NCBI RefSeq assembly: GCF_039405155.1
Contig: NZ_CP135049.1
Span: 310,001 to 374,000, forward strand
DNA from: Buchnera aphidicola (Taiwanaphis decaspermi)
GTDB taxonomy: Bacteria; Pseudomonadota; Gammaproteobacteria; Enterobacterales; Enterobacteriaceae
Length of the DNA stretch: 64,000 nt
Direction: 5' to 3'
Both the position numbers and the translations under genes were made by a program. Under the pieces are notes generated by a model that saw only the letters and a program-made list of their open reading frames with translations, was not told where the DNA came from and did no database searches. Shown here in pieces: positions 52,099 through 61,034 of the stretch (positions are counted from its first letter, which is position 1; every line of letters starts with the position of its first letter).

Positions 52099-53838
52099 GT
52101 GCAATTATTCAAACAACTAAGCTGGTATTTTATTAAAGAATGGAAAAAATATGTAAGTTCTATAGTTTTATTAATAATTGTTGCTATTTTACAATTACTT
52201 ACTCCTAAAATAGTAGGTATTACAGTAGATTTAATTGTTTCAAAAAAAATGCATAGTGAACAAGCATTAAAATGGATAATTTTAATGTTTTTTATATCAA
52301 TAACAATATATATATTGAGATATTTATGGAGAGTGTTGTTATTTAGTGCTTCATATATGTTAGCAGTTGAATTAAGATGCAAAATATATCAATATTTAAG
52401 TAAAAAAAAAATGAGTTTTTATTTGAAAAACCGTACTGGAGATTTAATTGCAAAAGCAACAAACGATGTTGATAGAGTTGTTTTTGCAGCTGGTGAAGGA
52501 GTACTAACTTTAATAGATGCAACAGTAATGGGATTATTGGTTTTGATTATTATGTCAACACAAATAAGTTTTAAATTAACATTAATTTCTATAATGCCAA
52601 TGCCAATTATGGGTTTCGTAATAAAAAAATACGGTAAAAAACTACAAAAACTATATACAAAATCACAAGCTGCTTTTTCATCTATAAATGATCAAGTTCA
52701 AGAAAGTATTACATGTATAAAAATGATAAAATCTTTTGGATTAGAAAAAAGACAACTAAATAAATTTAATAAAACAACAAAAATAGCTTCTGATCAAAAT
52801 ATAAAAGTAGCTACAGTGGATGCAAAATTTGACCCTGCTATATATATATGTACATCTTTTTCTAATTTAATAGCAATTATATTTGGAAGTTATCTTGTTA
52901 TAAACAAAAAGTTATCTATAGGTCAATTAACTAGTTTTATTATGTATTTAGGATTAATGATATGGCCTATGTTAGCATTAGCATGGATGTTCAATATATT
53001 AGAAAGAGGTATAGCTGCTTGGAACAGGATCAAAAACTTAATATACAAAGAAAAAATAGACAAAAAAAAAAAATATATAATGATGGATGGAGGATTAATA
53101 TATCTTAAAATAAATAATTTTTATTACAAAAAAAAACAAAAATTTAATTTAAAAAACATTTCTATAAAAATACCATCTGAAAATATTATTGGAATATGTG
53201 GACCTACTGGTTCAGGTAAAACTACTATTATAAATATAATGCAAAAACAATTAAAAATTAAATATGGTTTTATTAAATACAATAATGAAAATATATCTAA
53301 TATTAATACTGATCAATGGCAAAAAAAATTAGCAATAATTAATCAAAAAACTTTTTTGTTTTCAGATACAATATTTAACAATATTTCTTTAGGTAAACCT
53401 AATGTATCTTATTTAAAAATTAAAAAGGCATCTAAAATAGCCAGGATACATAATGAAATTAAAAGTTTTTCTAAAAAATATTCAACTAGAATAGGGGAAA
53501 AAGGAATAATATTGTCAGGAGGACAAATGCAAAGAATAGCTATTGCTAGAGCAATAGTATCAAATAGAAAAATATTAATTATGGATGATGCTTTATCATC
53601 TGTAGACATAAAAAACGAAAAAAAAATATTAAATAATTTATGGAAATGGAAAAAAAAAAAAAAAATAACTATAATCATAATCACACATAGATTATTATCT
53701 ATAAAAAATGCTAATAAAATATATGTAATTAAACAAGGAAATATTATACAAAGTGGAACACATGATTTTCTTATGTCAAATAAAAATTGGTATAGCAATA
53801 TGTATCATTATCAAGAATTATCTAAAAATAATATGTAA
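52099..53838 (+). CDS. mdlA: ABC exporter half-transporter MdlA
   Basis: A half-size multidrug-type ABC exporter with six membrane helices and a C-terminal nucleotide-binding domain. Walker A is GPTGSGKTT and the signature is LSGGQMQR. Walker B is ILIMDDALSSVD, in which Asp replaces the catalytic Glu, and the H-loop is ITHR. The GTG start at 52099 follows an AGGA site. Length is 579 residues against 590. A run of 16 A (53650-53665) stays in frame between the D-loop and the H-loop. It pairs with mdlB, 18 nt downstream, probably as a heterodimer with one degenerate ATP site. The substrate is unknown. Confidence 0.95.
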   Translation: MQLFKQLSWYFIKEWKKYVSSIVLLIIVAILQLLTPKIVGITVDLIVSKKMHSEQALKWIILMFFISITIYILRYLWRVLLFSASYMLAVELRCKIYQYLSKKKMSFYLKNRTGDLIAKATNDVDRVVFAAGEGVLTLIDATVMGLLVLIIMSTQISFKLTLISIMPMPIMGFVIKKYGKKLQKLYTKSQAAFSSINDQVQESITCIKMIKSFGLEKRQLNKFNKTTKIASDQNIKVATVDAKFDPAIYICTSFSNLIAIIFGSYLVINKKLSIGQLTSFIMYLGLMIWPMLALAWMFNILERGIAAWNRIKNLIYKEKIDKKKKYIMMDGGLIYLKINNFYYKKKQKFNLKNISIKIPSENIIGICGPTGSGKTTIINIMQKQLKIKYGFIKYNNENISNINTDQWQKKLAIINQKTFLFSDTIFNNISLGKPNVSYLKIKKASKIARIHNEIKSFSKKYSTRIGEKGIILSGGQMQRIAIARAIVSNRKILIMDDALSSVDIKNEKKILNNLWKWKKKKKITIIIITHRLLSIKNANKIYVIKQGNIIQSGTHDFLMSNKNWYSNMYHYQELSKNNM

Positions 53839-53856
53839 AAATTAAGAGGGAAAAAA

Positions 53857-55599
53857 TTGAATCATTCGATAACTTGTTATTCTATATTAAAACGTCTTTT
53901 TTTTTATTGGAATCCATTTAAAAAATCACTTATAATAGCTATAATGATGTTGTTTTTTTCTTCTATGGCTGAATCATGTTGTCCAATAATTATCAGTTAT
54001 TTTATAAATATCATTTTAATTAAAAAAAAAATACATTTAATAATTTCTATAATTGTTTCATTTATATTTATCATTTTACAAATAATATCAATTGTTTTCA
54101 ATTATTTACAATCTATTTTATTTAACAAAATATCTACTAAAGTATTAAAAAAAATAAGATTTGATGTAATGAAATCTATTTTAAATCAACCATTAAATAA
54201 ATTTGATGATACTTCTGTAGGGAAAATTATATCAAGAGTAACTAATGATACAGAAATAATTAAAGATTTATATGAAAATGTAATAAGTAATTTATTACGT
54301 AGTTTATCTATTATTTTAACTGTATTATTTTCAATGTTTTTGCTAGAATGGAAATTAGCTCTTATAACTTCTACTATTATACCAATAGTTATTATAATCA
54401 TGATTATATATCATAAATACAGTTCACCTTTTTTAAGAAAAACTAGGATATATTTAGCTAATATTAATAGTTATTTTAATGAAATAATAGTCGGAATGAA
54501 TGTTATTCAACAATTTAATCAACAAAAAAGATTTGGTAAATTGATATTCAATGCTAGTATATTGCATTATAAATCTAGAATAAAAAACTTGAATATAGAT
54601 GGATTATTACTCAGACCCTTAATTAGTTTTATTTCTTCTATAATGTTATTATGTTTGATAAGTTTATTTGCATTATCTATTTTAGGAGCATTAAAAGTAG
54701 GAATAATATATGCTTTTATTAGTTATACAAGCAGATTAAATGAACCTTTAACAAACACTATAACTCAACAATCAATAGTAGAACAATCTATAATAGCAGC
54801 TGAAAGAATTTTTAAAATAATAGATTTACCAAATCAAAAATATGGATATTACAAAAATATAAAATATGGTATAATAAAAATAAAAAATCTTAATTTTTAT
54901 TACAAAAAAAAACAAAGAGTTTTAAAAAACATAAATATTTATTGCAAAAAAAATAGTTTTACAGCTTTTGTTGGAAAAAGTGGAAGTGGTAAAAGTACAT
55001 TAATTAATTTATTAATGAATTTTTATCCAATTTCTGAAGGTAAAATATATATAGATAATAGACCTATAGAATCTTTTAGAAAAGAATCTTTAAGGAAAGA
55101 AATTTCTTTAGTACAACAAGATCCAATCATATTTGCAGACACTTTTTTGTCTAACATTACTTTAGGAAGAAATATATCTATATCTAGAGTATGGGACATA
55201 ATACAAAAAGTTAAACTTAAAAATTTAGTTGAATCTATGAAAAATGGAATTTACACTCTATTAAGAGAACAGGGGAACAACTTATCTGCAGGTCAAAAAC
55301 AATTGTTGTCTTTAGCACGATCTTTAATTGGAAATCCTAAAATACTGATATTAGATGAAGCAACTTCAAGTATAGATTCAGAAGCAGAACAAAATATTCA
55401 AAAAATTATATCATATATAAGAAAAAATACTACTTTATTAATTGTAGCACATAGATTATCAACAATAACAAAAGCAGATAACATTTTTGTATTAAATAAA
55501 GGTAAAATAATTGAAAGTGGTAATCACAAAAATTTATTAAAAAATAAAGGTTATTACTGGAATATGCATGAATTTCAAAAATATAATAGCTTTATATAA
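53857..55599 (+). CDS. mdlB: ABC exporter half-transporter MdlB
   Basis: Second half of the MdlAB exporter: membrane domain, then Walker A GKSGSGKST, signature NLSAGQKQLLSLAR, Walker B ILILDEATSSID with the catalytic Glu present, and H-loop VAHRLST. The full-length match to E. coli MdlB includes VGKIISRVTNDTEIIKDLYE and LYAFISY-like IIYAFISYTSRLNEPL. The start is TTG at 53857, fixed by a strong AAGAGGGA Shine-Dalgarno. 580 residues against 593. The stop is only 6 nt from the 3' end of the opposite-strand 4.5S RNA gene. Confidence 0.95.
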   Translation: MNHSITCYSILKRLFFYWNPFKKSLIIAIMMLFFSSMAESCCPIIISYFINIILIKKKIHLIISIIVSFIFIILQIISIVFNYLQSILFNKISTKVLKKIRFDVMKSILNQPLNKFDDTSVGKIISRVTNDTEIIKDLYENVISNLLRSLSIILTVLFSMFLLEWKLALITSTIIPIVIIIMIIYHKYSSPFLRKTRIYLANINSYFNEIIVGMNVIQQFNQQKRFGKLIFNASILHYKSRIKNLNIDGLLLRPLISFISSIMLLCLISLFALSILGALKVGIIYAFISYTSRLNEPLTNTITQQSIVEQSIIAAERIFKIIDLPNQKYGYYKNIKYGIIKIKNLNFYYKKKQRVLKNINIYCKKNSFTAFVGKSGSGKSTLINLLMNFYPISEGKIYIDNRPIESFRKESLRKEISLVQQDPIIFADTFLSNITLGRNISISRVWDIIQKVKLKNLVESMKNGIYTLLREQGNNLSAGQKQLLSLARSLIGNPKILILDEATSSIDSEAEQNIQKIISYIRKNTTLLIVAHRLSTITKADNIFVLNKGKIIESGNHKNLLKNKGYYWNMHEFQKYNSFI

Positions 55600-55605
55600 T
55601 ATTTT

Positions 55606-55704
55606 TTCGTTAGTCTTAATAAACACGAATTAATTCTATATTGGCTGCTTTTTTCCAAACCTGACCATTTGTATAGTTTTAATATCTGTTTATAGACTAA
55701 CGAA
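55606..55704 (-). ncRNA. ffs: 4.5S RNA of the signal recognition particle
   Basis: The RNA partner of Ffh in co-translational targeting. On the minus strand the SRP core GGTCAGGTTTGGAAAAAAG followed by CAGCC matches the E. coli 4.5S signature, with the GGAA tetraloop and the asymmetric loop (AGG/AAGCA) kept. Two closing pairs of the tetraloop changed from C-G to U-A together. The ends pair over 11 bp (TTCGTTAGTCT with AGACTAACGAA), and a second helix (ATAAACA/TGTTTAT) follows, giving the usual rod. A -10 TACAAT lies at 55717-55722, fitting a start near 55706. ffs lies between the mdl and dnaX regions in E. coli too. Confidence 0.92.
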
Positions 55705-55752
55705 TCAAACAAGATTATTGTAACACATTTTTATTAAAAAAAAAATTTTTTT

Positions 55753-55782
55753 TTGCATATAATTACTTGAAGTAGTTATAAT
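55753..55782 (+). promoter_or_regulatory. Probable promoter of dnaX
   Basis: TTGCAT (55753-55758) and TATAAT (55777-55782) are 18 nt apart, giving a start near 55789 and a leader of about 37 nt before dnaX. It is divergent from the ffs promoter. Confidence 0.45.
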
Positions 55783-55825
55783 ATGATACCATATTAAAAT
55801 ATATATATAATATGTTATGGAAAAT

Positions 55826-56905
55826 ATGACTTATCAAGTATTAGCTAGAAGATTGAGACCTAAAAATTTTAAAGAAATAATTGGCCAAAAAACAATTATA
55901 AAAGCAATCAATAATAGTATTTTATCAAAAAAAATACATCATTCCTGGTTATTTTCAGGTATTAGGGGGATAGGAAAAACAACTATAGCAAGATTATTAG
56001 CTAAAGTTTTAAATTGTACAAATGTTTTAAATGCTAATCCATGTAACAATTGTAAAAATTGTAAAGAAATAGATCAAGGTTGTTTTATTGATTTCATAGA
56101 AGTTGACGCTGCTTCTAAAACTAAAATAGAAGATACGAAAGAGTTATTAGATAATATGGAATATAAACCTATTAAAGGCAAATATAAAGTATATTTAATA
56201 GATGAAATACATATGTTATCTAGATATAGTTTTAATGCATTATTAAAAACTTTAGAGGAACCAAAAAAATATGTTAAAATAATTTTAGCTACTACAGATA
56301 CAACAAAAATACCTAAAACTATTTTATCCAGATGTTTACATTTTAATTTGAAATCAATAAATAAAAGACAAATAATTAAATATTTAGAAAAAATTTTAAA
56401 ATTAGAAGGTGTAATTTTTGATAAAGAATCTATAATAAAAATAGCGCAAAAATCCGAGGGAAGTTTAAGAGATTGTTTAAATTTAACAGAAAAAATAATT
56501 GCACTAAGTAATGGTAATATCAATATAGATAATACAAATAAAGAATTAGGATTATTAGATAAAAAATATATAATAAATTTATTTGAAAATATTATTAATA
56601 AAGAACCTAAAAAATTAATTCATATTTTAAATAAAGTAGAAGATAAAGGACTAAATATAGAATATGTATTAACAGATTTGTTAGAATTATTATATAATTT
56701 GTCTATGATGAAATACCATCCAAAATTATGGGAATCTACTTTCTCCAAAAAAGATAAAAAACTAAAAAATATATCTGATCTAGTAACATTTAATTTTATT
56801 CACAATTGCTACCATAAAATATTAAATGCTAAAAAAACTTTAAAATTTTCTCCAGATAAAAGAATAGGTGTAGAAATGAATTTATTAAATTTAATAGTTT
56901 CTTAA
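55826..56905 (+). CDS. dnaX: DNA polymerase III clamp-loader subunit DnaX, gamma-length only
   Basis: AAA+ motor of the clamp loader. Walker A is GIRGIGKTT, the zinc site is CTN followed by CNNCKNC, Walker B is VYLIDEIHML and sensor 1 is ATTDTTKIPKTILSRC. The ATG at 55826 (MTYQVLARRLRP) aligns with the E. coli start; an ATG at 55817 would add three residues. The protein ends after domain III (SPDKRIGVEMNLLNLI), about 359 residues. The E. coli tau form has 643, with domains IV and V binding DnaB and the polymerase alpha subunit. So only a gamma-like product is encoded. ybaB follows after 57 nt. Confidence 0.95.
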   Translation: MTYQVLARRLRPKNFKEIIGQKTIIKAINNSILSKKIHHSWLFSGIRGIGKTTIARLLAKVLNCTNVLNANPCNNCKNCKEIDQGCFIDFIEVDAASKTKIEDTKELLDNMEYKPIKGKYKVYLIDEIHMLSRYSFNALLKTLEEPKKYVKIILATTDTTKIPKTILSRCLHFNLKSINKRQIIKYLEKILKLEGVIFDKESIIKIAQKSEGSLRDCLNLTEKIIALSNGNINIDNTNKELGLLDKKYIINLFENIINKEPKKLIHILNKVEDKGLNIEYVLTDLLELLYNLSMMKYHPKLWESTFSKKDKKLKNISDLVTFNFIHNCYHKILNAKKTLKFSPDKRIGVEMNLLNLIVS

Positions 56906-56962
56906 ATATTTAAAAAAGTTTTTTGTTGTTTTAAAATATAATAAACGTTCAAGAGAAATTAT

Positions 56963-57295
56963 ATGATAAAAAATAAAGGTTTAAATAATCTAATGAAACA
57001 AGCGCAATATATGCAAGAGAAAATAAATCAAACTAAAAAAGAAATAATGTTAATAAAAGTTACAGGAGAATCTGGCGCTGGATTAGTAAAAATAACTATA
57101 AATGGGTTATACGAATGCATTAAAGTCAAAATAGATAAATCAATTTTAAATAAATCTGAAAAAGAAATATTAGAAGATTTAATCGTGGCAGCAACAAATG
57201 ATGCTATAAGAAGGATTAATGAAGAAAAAAAAGACAAAATGTCAATAATATCTTCTAATATGAATTTGCCTTTAGATTTTAACTCATTGATATAA
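56963..57295 (+). CDS. ybaB: Nucleoid-associated protein YbaB/EbfC
   Basis: A small dimeric DNA-binding protein. The family features are the N-terminal helix [19 protein letters not shown], the central strand segment [19 protein letters not shown], and the C-terminal [18 protein letters not shown]. Length is 110 residues against 109. dnaX-ybaB-recR is the E. coli order; recR is absent and htpG follows directly after 39 nt. GAGA precedes the ATG. Confidence 0.94.
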   Translation: MIKNKGLNNLMKQAQYMQEKINQTKKEIMLIKVTGESGAGLVKITINGLYECIKVKIDKSILNKSEKEILEDLIVAATNDAIRRINEEKKDKMSIISSNMNLPLDFNSLI

Positions 57296-57334
57296 AAAAA
57301 ATATAAAATATTTAATATAAAAAAGGATATTATA

Positions 57335-59206
57335 ATGAAAAAAAATAGTTATAATTTTAAATCAGAAGTTAAAGAAGTATTAAATTTAATGATAAACTCT
57401 TTATATTCAAATAAAGAAATATTTATTAGAGAATTAATATCTAACGCTTCTGATGCAATAGATAAATTTAAATTTTTATCTTTATCAAATCCTAATACGT
57501 ATAACATTGATAATGATTTATTACAAATTAAAATTATCATTGACAAAAAAAATAAATTATTAAAAATTATCGATAACGGCATAGGAATGAATAAAAAAGA
57601 CTTAATAGAAAATTTAGGAACTATTGCAAAATCAGGAACAAAAAAATTTTTGCAATCATTAAACGAAAAAGAAAAAACAAATAATAATTTGATAGGAAAT
57701 TTTGGTGTAGGTTTCTACTCTTCTTTTATTGTATCAGAAAAAGTTTCTGTATATACAAAATTAGCAAATGAAAAAAAAAATAAAGGTTTTTTATGGGAAT
57801 CAAATGGTACAGGAGAATATTATATTACACAAATCAAAAAAAAAACAAGAGGAACTAAAGTAGTTTTACATTTAAAAGATAAAGAAAGCATTTTTTTAGA
57901 AAAATGGAATATAGAAAATATTATTAACAAATATTCAGACCATATATCTATACCAATAAAAATTAAAAAGAAAGATAAATTAAATAACAAATATATTTGG
58001 AAACAAATTAATAAAGCTAAATCAATATGGACTTTAGACAAAAAAAATATAACAAAAGAAAAATACATAGAATTTTACAAATATTTGTCAAAAGATAACA
58101 ATGATCCTTTATTATGGACTCATAATAAAGTAGAAGGAAATTATGAATATATTAATTTATTATATATTCCTTCTAAACTTCCATGGGATTTATGGAATAA
58201 AGAACATAAACATGGTTTGAAATTATATGTTAAAAGAGTTTATATTATGGATGATGCTGAACAATTTTTACCAAACTATTTAAGATTTATTAAAGGAATA
58301 ATAGATTCTAATGATTTACCATTAAACGTATCAAGAGAAATTTTACAAAACAATGAGATTACTAAAACTTTAAAAAAATCTATTACCAAAAAAATATTAA
58401 ATATGTTACTAAAATTATCTATCAATGATAATAAAAAATATAATATTTTTTGGAAACAATTCGGTTTAATAATGAAAGAGTCTCCTGCTGAAGATTTTGA
58501 TAATAAAGATTTAATATTGAAATTATTAAGATTTTCTTCAATAAAAACTAAATCTAAAAAACAGACATTATCTTTAGAAGAATATTTTAAAAATATACAA
58601 CCAAATCAAGAAAAAATATATTTTATAACTTCAGACAATTATATTACCGCAAGTAATAGCCCTCATTTAGAAATATTTAAAAAAAACAATATTGATGTTT
58701 TATTATTATATGACAGAATAGATGAATGGATGATGAGTTATTTACATGATTTTAAAGGTATTCCATTCCAATCAATAAATAAAATAGATGATTCTATTAA
58801 TAAAATGGTGTCACAAAAAAAAAGTAATATAGAAAATAAACAAGAAATAGACATGTTTATAAAAAAAGTTAAAGAAATTTTAAAAGATAAAGTGAAAAAT
58901 GTAACTATAAGTAATTATTTAACCAAAACTCCAGTAATAGTAAGAACTGATTCAAAAGATATGAGTACTCAAATGATTAAGTTATTTTCTGCAGCAGGAC
59001 AAAAAGTTCCTGATATAAAATATATATTTGAAATAAATCCTAATCATTCTTTAATAAAAAAATTGCAAAACATAAAAGATGAAAAAAAAGTAGAAAATTA
59101 TATAAAAATTTTATTAGATGAAGCTTTATTAATAGAAAAAGGAACTTTAGAAAATGTTCATGAGTTTTCTGAAAGATTAAACAATATTTTAGAAGAAAAA
59201 ATATAA
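57335..59206 (+). CDS. htpG: Chaperone HtpG (Hsp90)
   Basis: Bacterial Hsp90 chaperone. The N-terminal ATPase domain carries IFIRELISNASDAIDK (catalytic Glu), DNGIGMNKKDL, GTIAKSGTK and GNFGVGFYSSFIV. The middle domain has LYVKRVYIMDDAEQFLPNYLRF and LNVSREILQNN, and the C-terminal dimerisation domain ends the protein. Length is 623 residues against 624. An AAGGA site precedes the ATG. No feature suggests decay. Confidence 0.97.
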   Translation: MKKNSYNFKSEVKEVLNLMINSLYSNKEIFIRELISNASDAIDKFKFLSLSNPNTYNIDNDLLQIKIIIDKKNKLLKIIDNGIGMNKKDLIENLGTIAKSGTKKFLQSLNEKEKTNNNLIGNFGVGFYSSFIVSEKVSVYTKLANEKKNKGFLWESNGTGEYYITQIKKKTRGTKVVLHLKDKESIFLEKWNIENIINKYSDHISIPIKIKKKDKLNNKYIWKQINKAKSIWTLDKKNITKEKYIEFYKYLSKDNNDPLLWTHNKVEGNYEYINLLYIPSKLPWDLWNKEHKHGLKLYVKRVYIMDDAEQFLPNYLRFIKGIIDSNDLPLNVSREILQNNEITKTLKKSITKKILNMLLKLSINDNKKYNIFWKQFGLIMKESPAEDFDNKDLILKLLRFSSIKTKSKKQTLSLEEYFKNIQPNQEKIYFITSDNYITASNSPHLEIFKKNNIDVLLLYDRIDEWMMSYLHDFKGIPFQSINKIDDSINKMVSQKKSNIENKQEIDMFIKKVKEILKDKVKNVTISNYLTKTPVIVRTDSKDMSTQMIKLFSAAGQKVPDIKYIFEINPNHSLIKKLQNIKDEKKVENYIKILLDEALLIEKGTLENVHEFSERLNNILEEKI

Positions 59207-59256
59207 ACCAAAATTATCGTTAATTAAATATTGTTTTATCATTAAGGAATAAATAT

Positions 59257-59910
59257 ATGAAAATAATTTTACTAGGATCTCCTGGGACAGGTAAAGGAAC
59301 TCAAGCTAATTTAATATCAAAAAAATTTAATATACCAAATATATGTACAAGTGCTATTTTAAGAAATAGTTTTAAACGTTATTCAAGTTCAAATATTAAA
59401 AATAATATAGATAACGGTATTCTTGTTAAAGATAATATAGTAATGAGTTTAATAAAAGAAAGAATTAAAAAAAAAGATTGTTTGAAAGGTTTTGTCTTAG
59501 ATGGTTTTCCTAGAAATTTATCACAAGCAAAATTATTCGAAAAATTGAAAATAAATATAAATCACATTATAGAATTGTTTTTGCCTAAAGAAAAAATTAT
59601 AAGTAGGTTAACAACTGGTAGAATGATACATAAATCTTCAGGAAGAACTTATCATATTAAATTCAATCCACCAATTAAAGAAAAAATAGATGACATTACT
59701 GGTGAAAAATTATCTTATCGTAAAGATGATAATATAAAAATAATAAATAAAAGATTAAAAGAATATTTTTCGAAATTTAAAGAAATTAAATATTTTTATA
59801 TGAAAAAAAAAATAAATTATTTAACAATAAATAGTGAAGAATCACCAAATAACGTTAACAAAAAAATAATAAAAAAAATATTTAAAAAAAGTTATTGTCT
59901 AAAAAAATAG
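59257..59910 (+). CDS. adk: Adenylate kinase
   Basis: Interconverts ATP and AMP with two ADP. The P-loop is GSPGTGKGTQA, the AMP-binding region includes DGFPRNLSQA, and the LID (TGRMIHKSSGRTYHIKFNPP) lacks zinc-binding Cys, as in other gamma-proteobacteria. Length is 217 residues against 214. AAGGA precedes the ATG. Its end lies 10 nt from the tRNA-Arg gene on the opposite strand. Confidence 0.97.
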   Translation: MKIILLGSPGTGKGTQANLISKKFNIPNICTSAILRNSFKRYSSSNIKNNIDNGILVKDNIVMSLIKERIKKKDCLKGFVLDGFPRNLSQAKLFEKLKININHIIELFLPKEKIISRLTTGRMIHKSSGRTYHIKFNPPIKEKIDDITGEKLSYRKDDNIKIINKRLKEYFSKFKEIKYFYMKKKINYLTINSEESPNNVNKKIIKKIFKKSYCLKK

Positions 59911-59919
59911 TTTTTTATA

Positions 59920-59993
59920 TGCGCTCTACTGGAATCGAACCAGTAACCTACAGCTTAGAAGGCTGTTGCTCTATCCTATTGAGCTAAGAGCGC
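59920..59993 (-). tRNA. argU: tRNA-Arg (anticodon TCT)
   Basis: The acceptor GCGCTCT pairs with AGAGCGC, the anticodon loop CTTCTAA gives TCT (reads AGA and AGG), and the discriminator is A. It matches E. coli argU. AGA is by far the main Arg codon in this AT-rich genome, so this tRNA should be essential. CCA is not encoded. Confidence 0.96.
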
Positions 59994-60038
59994 TTTTTTA
60001 ATATTTTTACATTTGAAAAATTTTGAAAATTTATTCTA

Positions 60039-60067
60039 ATAATATACTTTTAATATATTAATATCAA
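60039..60067 (-). promoter_or_regulatory. Probable promoter of tRNA-Arg
   Basis: On the minus strand TTGATA (60062-60067) and TATTAT (60039-60044) are exactly 17 nt apart, with a start near 60032, about 39 nt before the tRNA. Confidence 0.5.
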
Positions 60068-60149
60068 TTTTTTTTTTGTTTTTTATAAAAATAATTATTA
60101 TAATATTAATATATTAAAAATAACATAATAAAAAAATAAACAAAATAAT

Positions 60150-61013
60150 ATGGTAGCAAAAATAATAGATGGTGAAAAAATAGCTAAAAATATCCGAAAA
60201 AAAATTAAAAAAAAAATAGAAACTTATGTTAATTGTGGAAACAGACCTCCAGGTATTGCTGTAATTATAATTGGCAATAACATTTCTTCAAAAATTTATG
60301 TTAATAAAAAAATATTAGTATGCAAAAAAGTAGGAATTATTTCTTTTTTGTGGAATTTAGATGAAAATATATCAGAAAATAAATTATTAAATTTAATAAA
60401 AGAAATAAACAAAAATAAATATATTGATGGTATTTTGATACAACTACCTATACCTAAAAATTTAAATTTAAATAAAATAATTAATTCAATATCTCATAAT
60501 AAAGATATAGATGGTTTTCATCCATACAATATAGGTTCTTTATGTCAAAGATATCCTAAATTAAGGCCATGTACTCCATTAGGAATAATGAGTTTGTTAA
60601 ATAAATATAATATTAACACTTATGGTTTACACGCGGTAATTATAGGAGCTTCAAATATAGTAGGCAGACCAATGAGTATGGAACTTTTGTTGGCTGGTTG
60701 TACAACAACAATTACACATAGATTCACCAAAAAACTTAAAAAATATACTAAATTAGCTGATTTATTGATAGTAGCTATAGGAAAACCTAATTTTATTTCA
60801 AAAGAATTTATAAAAAAAGGAGCAATTGTAATTGATGTTGGTATAAATAGATCAAAAAACAACAAAATAATAGGAGACGTTAATTTTGATGATGTAAAAA
60901 AAAAAGCTTCATATATCACACCTGTTCCAGGTGGAGTTGGTCCAATGACAATTATTAGCTTAATAAAAAATACTATGCAAACATATAAAAATAATTACAT
61001 AAAAAATAAATAA
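60150..61013 (+). CDS. folD: Bifunctional methylenetetrahydrofolate dehydrogenase/cyclohydrolase
   Basis: Interconverts 5,10-methylene- and 10-formyl-tetrahydrofolate for purine and formyl-Met-tRNA synthesis. Family motifs are [18 protein letters not shown] (with the catalytic Lys), [33 protein letters not shown] and the C-terminal [12 protein letters not shown]. Length is 287 residues against 288. The stop codon lies inside the hairpin shared with the convergent cysS end. Confidence 0.96.
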   Translation: MVAKIIDGEKIAKNIRKKIKKKIETYVNCGNRPPGIAVIIIGNNISSKIYVNKKILVCKKVGIISFLWNLDENISENKLLNLIKEINKNKYIDGILIQLPIPKNLNLNKIINSISHNKDIDGFHPYNIGSLCQRYPKLRPCTPLGIMSLLNKYNINTYGLHAVIIGASNIVGRPMSMELLLAGCTTTITHRFTKKLKKYTKLADLLIVAIGKPNFISKEFIKKGAIVIDVGINRSKNNKIIGDVNFDDVKKKASYITPVPGGVGPMTIISLIKNTMQTYKNNYIKNK

Positions 61014-61034
61014 CATGTTTGTTATTTATTTTTT
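61001..61034. terminator. Bidirectional terminator shared by folD and cysS
   Basis: AAAAAATAAATAAC (61001-61014) is perfectly complementary to the inverted half GTTATTTATTTTTT (61021-61034), with a 6-nt loop. Each strand ends its stem with a T run, so it can work for both convergent genes. Both stop codons (61011-61013 and 61022-61024) lie inside the stem. Confidence 0.6.
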
